The notes below the pieces were generated by a model. That model was not told where the DNA came from, did no database searches, and worked only from the letters and a program-made list of their open reading frames with translations. A DNA stretch of 64,000 bases from Geobacter sp. DSM 9736 (lineage in GTDB: Bacteria > Desulfobacterota > Desulfuromonadia > Geobacterales > Geobacteraceae), in assembly GCF_900187405.1 (NCBI RefSeq), contig NZ_LT896716.1, positions 496,001-560,000 on the forward strand, read 5' to 3'. A program made the position numbers and the translations under genes. Each line of letters starts with the position of its first letter. Position 1 is the stretch's first letter. Below, one piece after another: positions 19,328 through 28,138 of the stretch.

Positions 19328-21406
19328 ATGAACGATACTTTGGGAAAAGCGGCAAAGGACTTCCTGGCCGAGGCGGAAGAAATAGTTGACCAGCTGAGCC
19401 TCGATCTGGTCGGCGTCGGAGATGCTGCCGAGGAGGGTGACTACAATCCTGACATCGTCAACTCCATTTTTCGTGGTGCACACTCTCTCAAAGGCCTCGC
19501 AGGGATGTTCGGTTTCAACGACATCGCAGAGTTATCTCATAACCTGGAGAATCTGCTCGATTCTCTCCGTCTTGGAAAGGTGCAGCTTAACGGGCAGGTG
19601 ATGACCATCCTGTTCGACTCACTGGATCTTCTCGGCACAATGGTGCAGCATGCAGGCTCGGGAAAGGGCGAGCCCGTGGATCTGGCTTCCGCCATCGTCC
19701 GCATCAACGACTGCATCAGGTCCCCCGAGTCGTCTGGCGACGAGGATCAGCTAACGAGCCTGGGACTTTCCGATGCGGCGTTAAAGTCACTAACGGAGTA
19801 TGAAGAGCATCGCCTTCTGGAAAACATCAGGAAAGGGAAAAGGCTCTATTCAGTTGTTGCTTCCTTCAGTCTCGCTACATTTGACCAGGATCTCGGAGCA
19901 CTTACCGAAACCCTGAAGGATATGGGGGAGGTAATTAGTACCCTCCCCAGCGCCGGGAGTGGACATGAAGGGATCGATTTCGAGATCCTCTTCGGCACTG
20001 ACCGGAGAGATGATGAGATCTCCGCTGTTGTAGGTTCGCAATTCATCACTGTACGGCTTCTTAGGGCAGGGAGTGTGAAGCCTGCCACCGATCTGCGGGG
20101 AGCCACTCCGATAACGCCGCTCCCGCTGCCTGCTCCTCCCTCGGCTTCCGTACTGCAGAATTTCCAGGATGTGCCTGTGGTAAACGATGTCTCGTCCGGA
20201 GATACGTTGTCTGCAAAGAGCATGAGCCGGACGGTGCGAGTCGACATCGGTAAGCTTGACGAACTGATGAACATCGTAGGGGAGCTTGTTCTTTCGCATT
20301 CGAAGATAAGTAGCCTGTCTTTTGCGATGCGAAAGGAAGGTTTTTCCTCCTTTGCCATGGAGCTCGGAAAAGCGGCGAAAGGGCTTGAACGAAAGCTGAC
20401 TGAGCTTCAGAAGGGTGTTATGGAAATCCGAATGATACCCGTCGGGCAGCTTTTCGAAAAGATGTCGCGGATTGTGCGCAAGATTTCCCGTGAACAGGGA
20501 AAGAAGATCGATCTTCGAATGTTCGGTGCCGATACGGAATTGGACAAGCTCATTATCGAGGATATTTCAGATCCGATGATGCACATCGTCAGAAATGCCA
20601 TCGATCATGGAATCGAGCCCGCGGAGGATCGTATCCGCCTTGGTAAAAGCGAGAAGGGTACGATCCGACTCTCTTCCTACCAGAAGGGAAATCATGTCGT
20701 AATAGAGGTGGAAGACGATGGGCGGGGCATCGATCTGGAAAAGGTGAGGTGCAAAGCTTTCGACAGGGGCCTGATCCCGAGTATGAACATTTGCGACAAG
20801 GACGCGTTAGAGCTCATATTCCTTCCGGGGTTCTCCACTAGTGACCAGGTTAGCGAGATATCCGGACGAGGGGTCGGTATGGATGTTGTGAAAAACAATA
20901 TCGCTGCCGTGTCGGGGATGGTCGATATCGAGACGGTTCTCTACAAAGGAAGCAAGGTCATCATAACTCTTCCCATCACTCTTGCTATCATAAAGGCGCT
21001 CATCATTTCTTCTGCTGGACGGACATATGCTCTCCCGATTACATCTGTTCTTGAAACTATCATCATTGAGCCGCGGGAGATTCTGACCATAGAGCGAAAG
21101 GAAGTCATTCAACTCCGGGAAGCAACTCTGCCGCTGCTCAGGCTCGACCGTTTTTTCGAGATAACCAGAGGGAGCGCCGAGGCTTCAGAATCCTTGTATG
21201 TAGTCGTCGTGGGGGCAGCTGAGAAACGGCTGGGGATCGTTGTGGAAGACCTGCTCGGTCAGCAGGATATTGTCATTAAGTCCATGGGGGAGACGTTCAA
21301 GGGATTCCGCGGGATTTCCGGTGCCGCCGACCTTGGTGACCAGCGAACCATTCTTGTTCTCGATGTGGGAGGAATCATCGGTGAGGCTACGAGGGGAAGC
21401 GTTTAA
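19328..21406 (+). CDS. cheA: Chemotaxis histidine kinase CheA
   Basis: 692 residues in CheA order: Hpt domain with phospho-His 52 in GAHSLKG, a variable middle region, dimerisation helices, HATPase domain with N-box HIVRNAIDHGIE, G1 VEDDGRGID and G2 GRGVGMDVV, and a C-terminal CheW-like regulatory domain ending near GDQRTILVLDVG. Only one Hpt is seen. It anchors a cluster with two cheW, cheR and cheB but no chemoreceptor gene, so the receptors must be elsewhere. Confidence 0.96.
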   Translation: MNDTLGKAAKDFLAEAEEIVDQLSLDLVGVGDAAEEGDYNPDIVNSIFRGAHSLKGLAGMFGFNDIAELSHNLENLLDSLRLGKVQLNGQVMTILFDSLDLLGTMVQHAGSGKGEPVDLASAIVRINDCIRSPESSGDEDQLTSLGLSDAALKSLTEYEEHRLLENIRKGKRLYSVVASFSLATFDQDLGALTETLKDMGEVISTLPSAGSGHEGIDFEILFGTDRRDDEISAVVGSQFITVRLLRAGSVKPATDLRGATPITPLPLPAPPSASVLQNFQDVPVVNDVSSGDTLSAKSMSRTVRVDIGKLDELMNIVGELVLSHSKISSLSFAMRKEGFSSFAMELGKAAKGLERKLTELQKGVMEIRMIPVGQLFEKMSRIVRKISREQGKKIDLRMFGADTELDKLIIEDISDPMMHIVRNAIDHGIEPAEDRIRLGKSEKGTIRLSSYQKGNHVVIEVEDDGRGIDLEKVRCKAFDRGLIPSMNICDKDALELIFLPGFSTSDQVSEISGRGVGMDVVKNNIAAVSGMVDIETVLYKGSKVIITLPITLAIIKALIISSAGRTYALPITSVLETIIIEPREILTIERKEVIQLREATLPLLRLDRFFEITRGSAEASESLYVVVVGAAEKRLGIVVEDLLGQQDIVIKSMGETFKGFRGISGAADLGDQRTILVLDVGGIIGEATRGSV

Positions 21407-21430
21407 CAGTGTCCGTTGACAGAGGACTTC

Positions 21431-22231
21431 ATGTATAAAGTGTTTTACGGCCTGAATGAAAAGCCCTTCAGCAAGACCCCTGACCCCCGCTTTCTATATC
21501 TGAGCAGAGGGCATCGGGAAGCCCTCGCCCGTCTGCAGTACGTTATAGAAGAACGGGAGATAGCATTGATGACCGGTGACATAGGGTGCGGGAAAACAAC
21601 GCTTTCCCGGGCACTCATGGACTCCGTAGGAAGCGGGTATCACTTCTGTTTCGTCTACAACCCTAGGCTAACAGCGATCGAGTTTCTACGTGTAGTGGCA
21701 CGAAGTCTTCACATTGCCAATCCTCCGGCTGCCAAAGATGAACTGTTAAAGGAGATTACCGATCTCCTTTTCAGGTACCATGAAGATGGACGTTGTCCGG
21801 TCGTGATAATCGACGAGGCTCAGATGATTCCCGACCGGGAAATCTTCGACGAGATACGGCTCCTGACAAATTTCCAGCTGGATCACAAGAACCTGCTGAG
21901 TATCATCGTAATGGGGCAACCAGAGCTGCGGAGCATACTCGCCGCCCCGGTTTACGAGCCCTTTCGGCAGAGGATCGCACTCAACTACCATCTTAATCCC
22001 CTCTCAGTTGAAGAAACCCAGGATTACCTGGATTTCCGCATAGAAGTAGCCGGGGGAACTCCGGGACTTTTCTTTCCCGATGCGGTACAGCGAATATACG
22101 AGCTTTCGGGGGGGGTGCCGCGCATGATTAACGTCATAGCTACCAATGCGCTCCTCGAAGGCTTCGGCAGGGATGCGGCATACATCGATGGCAGCATCAT
22201 CGACGAGATGGCGGGAGAGTTGTTAGCGTGA
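21431..22231 (+). CDS. ExeA/GspA-like AAA ATPase
   Basis: About 266 residues: MYKVFYGLNEKPFSKTPDPRFLYLS is the typical N-terminus of ExeA-type ATPases (general secretion pathway A/MSHA biogenesis families), with Walker A TGDIGCGKTTLSR and Walker B PVVIIDEAQMI. It lacks the C-terminal peptidoglycan-binding domain of full ExeA. ATG 21431 has AGAGGA upstream. Its place between cheA and cheW is unusual and suggests a link between the sensory system and an envelope-localised machine; that is inference. Confidence 0.85.
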   Translation: MYKVFYGLNEKPFSKTPDPRFLYLSRGHREALARLQYVIEEREIALMTGDIGCGKTTLSRALMDSVGSGYHFCFVYNPRLTAIEFLRVVARSLHIANPPAAKDELLKEITDLLFRYHEDGRCPVVIIDEAQMIPDREIFDEIRLLTNFQLDHKNLLSIIVMGQPELRSILAAPVYEPFRQRIALNYHLNPLSVEETQDYLDFRIEVAGGTPGLFFPDAVQRIYELSGGVPRMINVIATNALLEGFGRDAAYIDGSIIDEMAGELLA

Positions 22232-22253
22232 ATAACTTCATAAAGGATTCGCC

Positions 22254-22943
22254 ATGAATCTCGCGGAGATACGTAAAAAGGCGCAGGAGGAGAAGACGGA
22301 GCGACCCTCGCCGATCAGTAGTGAAAGAACTGATGTTACGCTGGAGGAAAGCGTCAGGGAAGCGGGAAGAGGAGGTCTTCCCGGATCGACTTTGACGGCT
22401 TCACAACGGCCGCCCCAGAGTTTCGACCCGCTTTCCGTTCTTCTTGCGGGAAGAATGCTGGCTGCAGTAGAGGAGGAGCTTCCGGAAGAGCATGCGGAAG
22501 AGGGGGTCGATGATGATTTTCAGGAATTCCTCTGCTTTCGCGTCGCTACCGAGCTTTATGCCATCAACATCATGGAGATCAAGGAGATCATCAAGCCGCG
22601 CGAGGTTACCGAAGTCCCTCGGGTTCCGGCGTTCGTATCGGGTGTCCTGTCACTGAGGGGTATCATAATTCCGGTGATAGACTTGCACAGGCGCCTTGGA
22701 CTGGAGGGGACTTCCGAAGGGCCGAAAGTCAGAGTCGTTGTCGTCAAGAAGGGGGAAGAATTCTGCGGCGTGGTGGTGGATGAGGTAATACAGGTGGTAA
22801 AAATAGCAGTACCCACCATCGAACAGCCACCCGCGGTACTCGACGGGATCGACAGGGATTTCGTCCAGGGTATAGGCAGGCACGAGGGGCGCATGCTTAT
22901 CCTGCTGCAACTTGGAAACATTCTTGACCTTACCCTCTGCTGA
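22254..22943 (+). CDS. cheW: CheW-domain coupling protein with N-terminal extension
   Basis: 229 residues. The first 90 or so are low-complexity and acidic (VEEELPEEHAEEGVDDDFQ); the CheW domain follows, with FRVATELYAINIMEIKEII, VLSLRGIIIPVIDLHRRLG and VVVDEVIQVVKI. It would couple CheA to chemoreceptors. Second CheW homologue is two genes downstream. ATG has no strong Shine-Dalgarno but is the only sensible start. Confidence 0.92.
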   Translation: MNLAEIRKKAQEEKTERPSPISSERTDVTLEESVREAGRGGLPGSTLTASQRPPQSFDPLSVLLAGRMLAAVEEELPEEHAEEGVDDDFQEFLCFRVATELYAINIMEIKEIIKPREVTEVPRVPAFVSGVLSLRGIIIPVIDLHRRLGLEGTSEGPKVRVVVVKKGEEFCGVVVDEVIQVVKIAVPTIEQPPAVLDGIDRDFVQGIGRHEGRMLILLQLGNILDLTLC

Positions 22944-22953
22944 GTGAAAGGTA

Positions 22954-23355
22954 ATGATCATGAAGAGACGCAAGATCCTGATTGTGGAGGATGAGGAAAG
23001 CCTCTTGAGGCTTGAGAGCATTCTGCTCACCTCGAAAGGATTTGAAGTGATCGGCGCAATGGATGGGCCTTCGGCACTGAAGCGGGTCGTTTCGGATCGA
23101 CCTGATTTGGTCCTGCTCGACGTGATGCTTCCTGAAATGAACGGGTTTGAGGTCTGCCGGCAAATAAGAGCCAATCCAATAGTCAGTCAGACTCCAGTTG
23201 TGATGCTGACTGCGAAGAAGAACGGCCAGGATTTCGAGCAGGGGAAGGAATGCGGAGCGAATGCCTACATTACCAAGCCGTTCAAGTCGGCAAAGGTCAT
23301 AGAGATAATAGAACAGATACTATCCGAAAGCTGCAGCAGCGGGCCTGGTGAGTGA
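22954..23355 (+). CDS. Response regulator receiver protein
   Basis: 133 residues, one receiver domain: VEDEESLL, phosphoacceptor in LVLLDVMLPEMNGFEV, conserved Thr in VVMLTAKK and Lys in AYITKPFKS. No output domain. A second ATG at 22960 is possible. The second small receiver of the cluster, it may act as a phosphate sink or an alternative output of CheA. Confidence 0.92.
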   Translation: MIMKRRKILIVEDEESLLRLESILLTSKGFEVIGAMDGPSALKRVVSDRPDLVLLDVMLPEMNGFEVCRQIRANPIVSQTPVVMLTAKKNGQDFEQGKECGANAYITKPFKSAKVIEIIEQILSESCSSGPGE

Positions 23356-23356
23356 T

Positions 23357-23845
23357 ATGAGCGTAGAAATCGAGGAAATCCAGATTGCCTGTTTCAAGCT
23401 GGGGGAAGACCTTTTCGGGATCGACATCATGCGGATCAGGGAAATCATCCGTCCGCAGCGACTGTCGAGCCTGCCAAAGGCTCCCTCCTTTGTCGAAGGC
23501 GTCATCAACCTGAGGGGAACGATCATCCCTGTAATCGATCTGCACAAGCGCTTCGATATGCCCGGTCTGCAGGAAAGCCCTCACATCAGGCTGTTGATCG
23601 TCTCACTGGGACGTCAGCTCATAGGGCTCGTCGTCGATGATGTGACGGAAGTCATCGCAGTACCCGTAAAGGATATCAAGCCTCCTCCCCAGGTTGTGGG
23701 GGGCATCGGCGCCGAGTATCTAATTGGCGTTTGCCTTGCCCATGACAACCTTATAATGCTCCTCAACATCGATCAGCTGCTGACTGCAAAAGAAGCGGGC
23801 GAGTTGACGGGTATACAGGGTGAACGCCCTGGCGCGAGCCAGTGA
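23357..23845 (+). CDS. cheW: CheW-like coupling protein
   Basis: 162 residues that are almost entirely a CheW domain: CFKLGEDLFGIDIMRIREIIRPQ, GVINLRGTIIPVIDLHKRF, GLVVDDVTEVIAV. ATG 23357 is preceded by GGTGAG; a GTG at 23348 overlapping the upstream stop is the alternative. Two different CheW proteins in one cluster imply distinct receptor sets or array architectures. Confidence 0.92.
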   Translation: MSVEIEEIQIACFKLGEDLFGIDIMRIREIIRPQRLSSLPKAPSFVEGVINLRGTIIPVIDLHKRFDMPGLQESPHIRLLIVSLGRQLIGLVVDDVTEVIAVPVKDIKPPPQVVGGIGAEYLIGVCLAHDNLIMLLNIDQLLTAKEAGELTGIQGERPGASQ

Positions 23846-23857
23846 TTCGGAGCAGAT

Positions 23858-25855
23858 GTGGAGCAGCTACAGGCTATAATCGACAGTCAATACTCTCCAG
23901 ATGAAGAGACGCGCTGCCAAGCGGTAATCTGCCTGCTTCGGTACCCATTGCAGCAGGTTAAGGCACGTCTTTTCTACGCGATGGGTGACCCTAGCTGGCG
24001 TGTCAGAAAACAGGCGGTGGAGGCTGTATGCGGCTCCCGGTTCGACGAAAAGCTTGCAGAAGGAATCGTAGAGCTTTTGAGAGACCAGGAGAATGCGGGA
24101 TTACGCAATTCCGCGGTCGAGGCGCTGGTGAGAATCGGAGGAGGAGCGGTTCCGCTACTGTCGCGATTTGTACGAGATCCGGATCATGACGTAAGGAAGC
24201 TCGTTGTAGATATTCTTGGCGGCATAGGCTCACCCGATACTTTTCCTATTTTGATCGACGCCCTCAAGGATGAGGACGACAACGTCCGTGCGGCTGCAGC
24301 GGAAAGCCTCGGGAAAACGGGTGCGGAAGCTGCAGTCCCACATCTCCTGCAGTGTCTTTGCACCGGAGATACTGTTCTTCGTTTTACCGTGCTAGATGCT
24401 CTCATCAAAATCGGCAAGCCTTTGCCCATTAACGACTTGCTTGCGCTGGCAACGGATCCCTTTCTCAAGAAGGTAATTTCCCAATGTATGGGGGCTGCAG
24501 GAGATCCTCAAGGAGTCCCGTTCCTGCTGCAGGGGCTCCGCGAAACGCGGGCGGTCAGGGAAGCGGCAGCGGCTGCGCTTCTCGATATCAGGCGACGGCT
24601 GTCGACAGCGGAGGCGGAGCGGGTCATCGATGCTCCGCTGCATCAACTGCGGGGATCTTCGGTAGTTGATGAGGTTCTGCTTTCGCTGGATTTGAGCGAT
24701 GAAGCGGTTAAGGAACGGCTGATCGAGTTCCTGGGTATCATCGGCGATCATCGTGCCGCTCCCCGGCTTCTGAGGGAAGCTATAGACCCAGCCCTGGCAG
24801 GACCTTGTCTTGATGCTTTATCGGCACTTGGAGCCCCGGCGGCAGAGTTCCTCGTCAATGCTTTTGCCGATGCCACTCCAGAGCAGCGACGTTTTATCGC
24901 ACACGCCTGTGGAGAGCTTCGTTTGCCCAACTCTGACGAGTTATTGTTACTCGGTATGCAGGACGAGGATCCGGTGCTAAGGCACCTTTCAGTCACTGCG
25001 GCTTGGAAGACCTGCGGAGCCCGTGCCATACATGATATTGCTGCCCTGACGGAAGATTCGGTGGAGATTGTCCGGGAATCGGCTCTGCAGGCTATGGTGT
25101 GTCTTGCTCCCTCTGCTCTAGAAACGTTGAGGTTCTATGCAGAAGCCTATGCTGCTTCGGAGGTGCCGGAGAAACGAAGGGATGCTGCCAGGCTTTGTGC
25201 GGTTCTGAAGGATTTGGATAAACTTTCGATCCTGGTAAAGGATGAAAATGTAGAGGTCCGTAAGTCCGCCGTGGCTGCTCTGGCCGAGATGGGTTCCGAT
25301 TGCATCGATCTTCTTCTCATGGCTCTTGTGGACGAGGATCCGGACGTGCGGGTGGCTGCGGTAAAGGTCCTTCCTGCGACAGGACGCAAAGAGGTTCTAG
25401 ATCCGCTGCTTCTCCTGTTGGAGGACCCGGACGCCTGGGTCAGGAGCGAGACCCTCATAGCCATTGGAAAGCTTGGGGACGAGACGGCATTCGAGAGCAT
25501 CGCTGAGCTGATAACCATGACTGAAGCGCCGGTAGCCATCTCCGCTTTGCAGGCTTTAGCTGAAATCGACAGCCGCCGCGCCTGCGAGAAAGCACTGATA
25601 ATGCTCGGTCATCGGGATGAGGAGGTTGTAAAGGCTGCAATGGCTATCCTCGAGTCTGGTGACGATGGGTGGGTGGATTCCTATCGGGACATCCTCCTGC
25701 AGCACGCCCACTGGGATGTGCGGTGCAGATTCGCTACCCTCCTGGCTCGACTTCGCGGAGCTGATGCGCTGCCCTGGCTGGAATCCGTACTGGAACATGA
25801 ATCGGACGAGCAGGTCAGGCGGCATTTGTCCGAAGTAGTGGGGCGCCTGAAATGA
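23858..25855 (+). CDS. HEAT-repeat protein of the chemosensory cluster
   Basis: 665 residues made almost wholly of HEAT-type repeats, for example DPDHDVRKLVVDILGGIGSPDTF, DEDDNVRAAAAESLGKTG, DEDPDVRVAAVKVLPATG and DPDAWVRSETLIAIGKLGDE. No signal peptide or catalytic motif. GTG start at 23858. Overlaps cheR by four bases. HEAT proteins act as binding scaffolds; partners here are unknown, but position between cheW and cheR suggests it modulates the methylation or array machinery. Confidence 0.9.
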   Translation: MEQLQAIIDSQYSPDEETRCQAVICLLRYPLQQVKARLFYAMGDPSWRVRKQAVEAVCGSRFDEKLAEGIVELLRDQENAGLRNSAVEALVRIGGGAVPLLSRFVRDPDHDVRKLVVDILGGIGSPDTFPILIDALKDEDDNVRAAAAESLGKTGAEAAVPHLLQCLCTGDTVLRFTVLDALIKIGKPLPINDLLALATDPFLKKVISQCMGAAGDPQGVPFLLQGLRETRAVREAAAAALLDIRRRLSTAEAERVIDAPLHQLRGSSVVDEVLLSLDLSDEAVKERLIEFLGIIGDHRAAPRLLREAIDPALAGPCLDALSALGAPAAEFLVNAFADATPEQRRFIAHACGELRLPNSDELLLLGMQDEDPVLRHLSVTAAWKTCGARAIHDIAALTEDSVEIVRESALQAMVCLAPSALETLRFYAEAYAASEVPEKRRDAARLCAVLKDLDKLSILVKDENVEVRKSAVAALAEMGSDCIDLLLMALVDEDPDVRVAAVKVLPATGRKEVLDPLLLLLEDPDAWVRSETLIAIGKLGDETAFESIAELITMTEAPVAISALQALAEIDSRRACEKALIMLGHRDEEVVKAAMAILESGDDGWVDSYRDILLQHAHWDVRCRFATLLARLRGADALPWLESVLEHESDEQVRRHLSEVVGRLK

Positions 25856-26730
25856 ATTTTTGCAGTGAACCCGAAGTCCCCATGACTGATGAAGAGTTTC
25901 GCCTTATCCGCGATGTAATACATGACCACAGCGGGCTTTTCTTCGATTTCGATTTCAAGTATCTGCTTGAGAAACGGCTCAGCAAGCGTTTGATCTCCCT
26001 CCAGCTGAACAACTTCACCGAATACTACCGTTTCCTCAAGTATGGCAGGACGAGAGAACAGGAACTGTCCGACACAATGGACATCCTGACCACCAATGAG
26101 ACTTACTTTTTCCGTGAAGCGTTCCAGCTCAAGGCTTTCACCGAGGAAATCTTGCCCGATGTAAGGTCCCGGAAGGAGAAAAAGGGGGATCGGTCGCTAA
26201 GAATATGGAGTGCGGGGTGTTCTACGGGAGAAGAGCCCTATACGATAGCCATTCTTCTCCTTGAGATGGGCTGCTTCGATAACTGGCGGATCGAGGTAAT
26301 CGGGACCGACATAAGCAACCGCGTGCTGCAGCATGCAAGAAAAGGTATATACGGGCGATATTCCTTCCGAACCACGGAGGGCCGCTATATCGACCGGTAT
26401 TTCACGAAGGGTGAAGACAGCAATTTCGAGGTTTGCGACAAGGTGAAAGGACTTGTTACTATCAGCCATCTCAACCTCGTCGATCATAGCCGGCTGGCGC
26501 TGCTCGGTACCATGGATGTCGTATTCTGTCGTAACGTGATCATCTACTTCGACATAGAATCGAAGAAAAAGGTCATCGATTCCTTCTATAAGGCGCTTTC
26601 TCCTAACGGTTACCTCCTTCTCGGGCATTCAGAGTCACTTATGAACATAACTACTTCTTTTGCTCTGAAACACCTGCAGAATGATCTTGTCTACCAGAAA
26701 CCCGAGACCCGCGGCGGAGTATGCCGATGA
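25852..26730 (+). CDS. cheR: Chemotaxis protein methyltransferase CheR
   Basis: 292 residues: N-terminal CheR helical domain ([21 protein letters not shown] ... [11 protein letters not shown]) and SAM-binding domain with [30 protein letters not shown] and [13 protein letters not shown]. Methylates receptor glutamates. Start is ATG 25852 overlapping the HEAT gene; the internal Met 11 is an alternative. Overlaps cheB by ten bases. Confidence 0.95.
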   Translation: MNFCSEPEVPMTDEEFRLIRDVIHDHSGLFFDFDFKYLLEKRLSKRLISLQLNNFTEYYRFLKYGRTREQELSDTMDILTTNETYFFREAFQLKAFTEEILPDVRSRKEKKGDRSLRIWSAGCSTGEEPYTIAILLLEMGCFDNWRIEVIGTDISNRVLQHARKGIYGRYSFRTTEGRYIDRYFTKGEDSNFEVCDKVKGLVTISHLNLVDHSRLALLGTMDVVFCRNVIIYFDIESKKKVIDSFYKALSPNGYLLLGHSESLMNITTSFALKHLQNDLVYQKPETRGGVCR

Positions 26731-27797
26731 GATCTATCAGGGTGGTAGTGGTAGACGATTCCTCATACAGCCGGCGGACCATCGGGAAGATGCTGGAGGA
26801 TATGCCCAATGTGGAGGTGGTCGGATACGCAGCAGACGGAGAAGAGGGACTCAGGCGAATCATAGATCTGAAGCCCGATCTGGTGACCCTCGATCTCATC
26901 ATGCCAAGAATGGACGGATTCACCCTGCTGCGTATCATCATGAACACGCATCCTGTCCCGGTGATCGTCATCAGCTCACGCAACGAGGACAGCCGTGTCT
27001 TTCAGGCGCTTGAGCTTGGGGCACTGGATTTTGTCGCCAAACCAACCCCCACGATTTCAGAAGAACTCCTGTCGATCCGGGAGGACCTGCAGAACAAGGT
27101 CAGAAGCATTATAAGTCTCAACCTGGCCAGAATTTTCACCGCTGACCACCGGGCACCTGTCCCCAGCCGAGCTGACATTTTGGCGCCACGCCACCATTTT
27201 TCCACCGAAATTCAGGTGGTTGCCATAGGTGCTTCTACCGGCGGACCCAGGGCACTTCAGACCATTTTTGCGGACCTCCCCGCTTCGCCTCCCTTTGCTA
27301 TCGTTGTCTCCCAGCATATGCCACCGGGATTCACAAGGGCATTCGCGGACCGCCTAGACCGGGGAAGCAGCTTTACCGTAAAGGAAGCGGAAGATGGTGA
27401 TCCCGTGCGTCCTGGTAGTGCGCTCATAGCGCCTGGTGGATGCAATCTTCTCTTCGAGAAGAGGGGCGGCGAGGTTGTCGTCTCCTTGAAGGCTCCTCGT
27501 CCGGAACATCGGTATTATCCTTCAGTCGATGCCATGTTTACTTCCCTTTCCGCTCTGTTCGGTCCCCGCATGCTTGCCGTGGTTCTGACGGGAATGGGTA
27601 ACGACGGTAGTGCGGGAGTAAGGGCGGTAAAATCTGCCGGAGGAGTGGTGCTGGCAGAGTCCGAGGAAAGTGCAGTAGTCTTCGGCATGCCCAGGGAGGC
27701 TGCCGCCACCGGCTTGGTGGACCGCATAGTGACTCTTGGGCAAATGGGGGATGAGATTCTCAGAATGGCATCCCGGACTGAGGATGGATCTACTTGA
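26721..27797 (+). CDS. cheB: Chemotaxis protein-glutamate methylesterase CheB
   Basis: 358 residues: receiver domain ([12 protein letters not shown], phosphoacceptor in [21 protein letters not shown]) and methylesterase domain with the catalytic triad contexts [10 protein letters not shown] (Ser), SQHMPPGFT (His) and [10 protein letters not shown] (Asp). Demethylates or deamidates receptors, opposing CheR. Last gene of the cluster. ATG codons at 26721 and 26727 are both possible starts. Confidence 0.96.
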   Translation: MPMRSIRVVVVDDSSYSRRTIGKMLEDMPNVEVVGYAADGEEGLRRIIDLKPDLVTLDLIMPRMDGFTLLRIIMNTHPVPVIVISSRNEDSRVFQALELGALDFVAKPTPTISEELLSIREDLQNKVRSIISLNLARIFTADHRAPVPSRADILAPRHHFSTEIQVVAIGASTGGPRALQTIFADLPASPPFAIVVSQHMPPGFTRAFADRLDRGSSFTVKEAEDGDPVRPGSALIAPGGCNLLFEKRGGEVVVSLKAPRPEHRYYPSVDAMFTSLSALFGPRMLAVVLTGMGNDGSAGVRAVKSAGGVVLAESEESAVVFGMPREAAATGLVDRIVTLGQMGDEILRMASRTEDGST

Positions 27798-28138
27798 AGG
27801 TGCTGGCGGAATCCCTTCAGCTCTGAGCGTTGAACCACCTCGACAGTCTGAGAGCTTGCAGCAGCCGACAAAGCGCTTTCTGGGAGAGCGACAGATATGG
27901 TAGGATGCCACGTCTGATCGTAAAGATTCATCGAACATGCATCAGCTATATCGGGTCGAGCCATCCAATTATCATGAAGCCGATCAAGTCTGACCGCCCT
28001 TCTCGACCTAGCGAAGGTTCTGCTGCATATTTAGTTAACGGTCACAAGAATCTCTATCGGTAGTTTTCCATCCATGGGACATGCAACTCATGTCCATCCT
28101 GCTTCTGATTCCACACATGAAACAATGAAGGAGAAGAC
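27798..28138. other. 341-base non-coding interval before the cytochrome gene
   Basis: No convincing gene: the short frames here have no family features. The only structure I see is a perfect hairpin close to the cytochrome start (GGACATG 28077-28083, loop CAACT, CATGTCC 28089-28095) without a T tract. I looked for the conserved GEMM (cyclic dinucleotide) riboswitch core, frequent before cytochrome genes in this group, and did not find it. The region probably holds the cytochrome promoter and leader. Confidence 0.6.

Noticed and set aside
27830-28063. 77-codon frame before the cytochrome gene
   Set aside because: No ribosome site, no recognisable domain, and composition unlike the neighbouring genes.
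27798-28138. GEMM (cyclic dinucleotide) riboswitch before the cytochrome
   Set aside because: The conserved core segments are absent on both strands of this interval.
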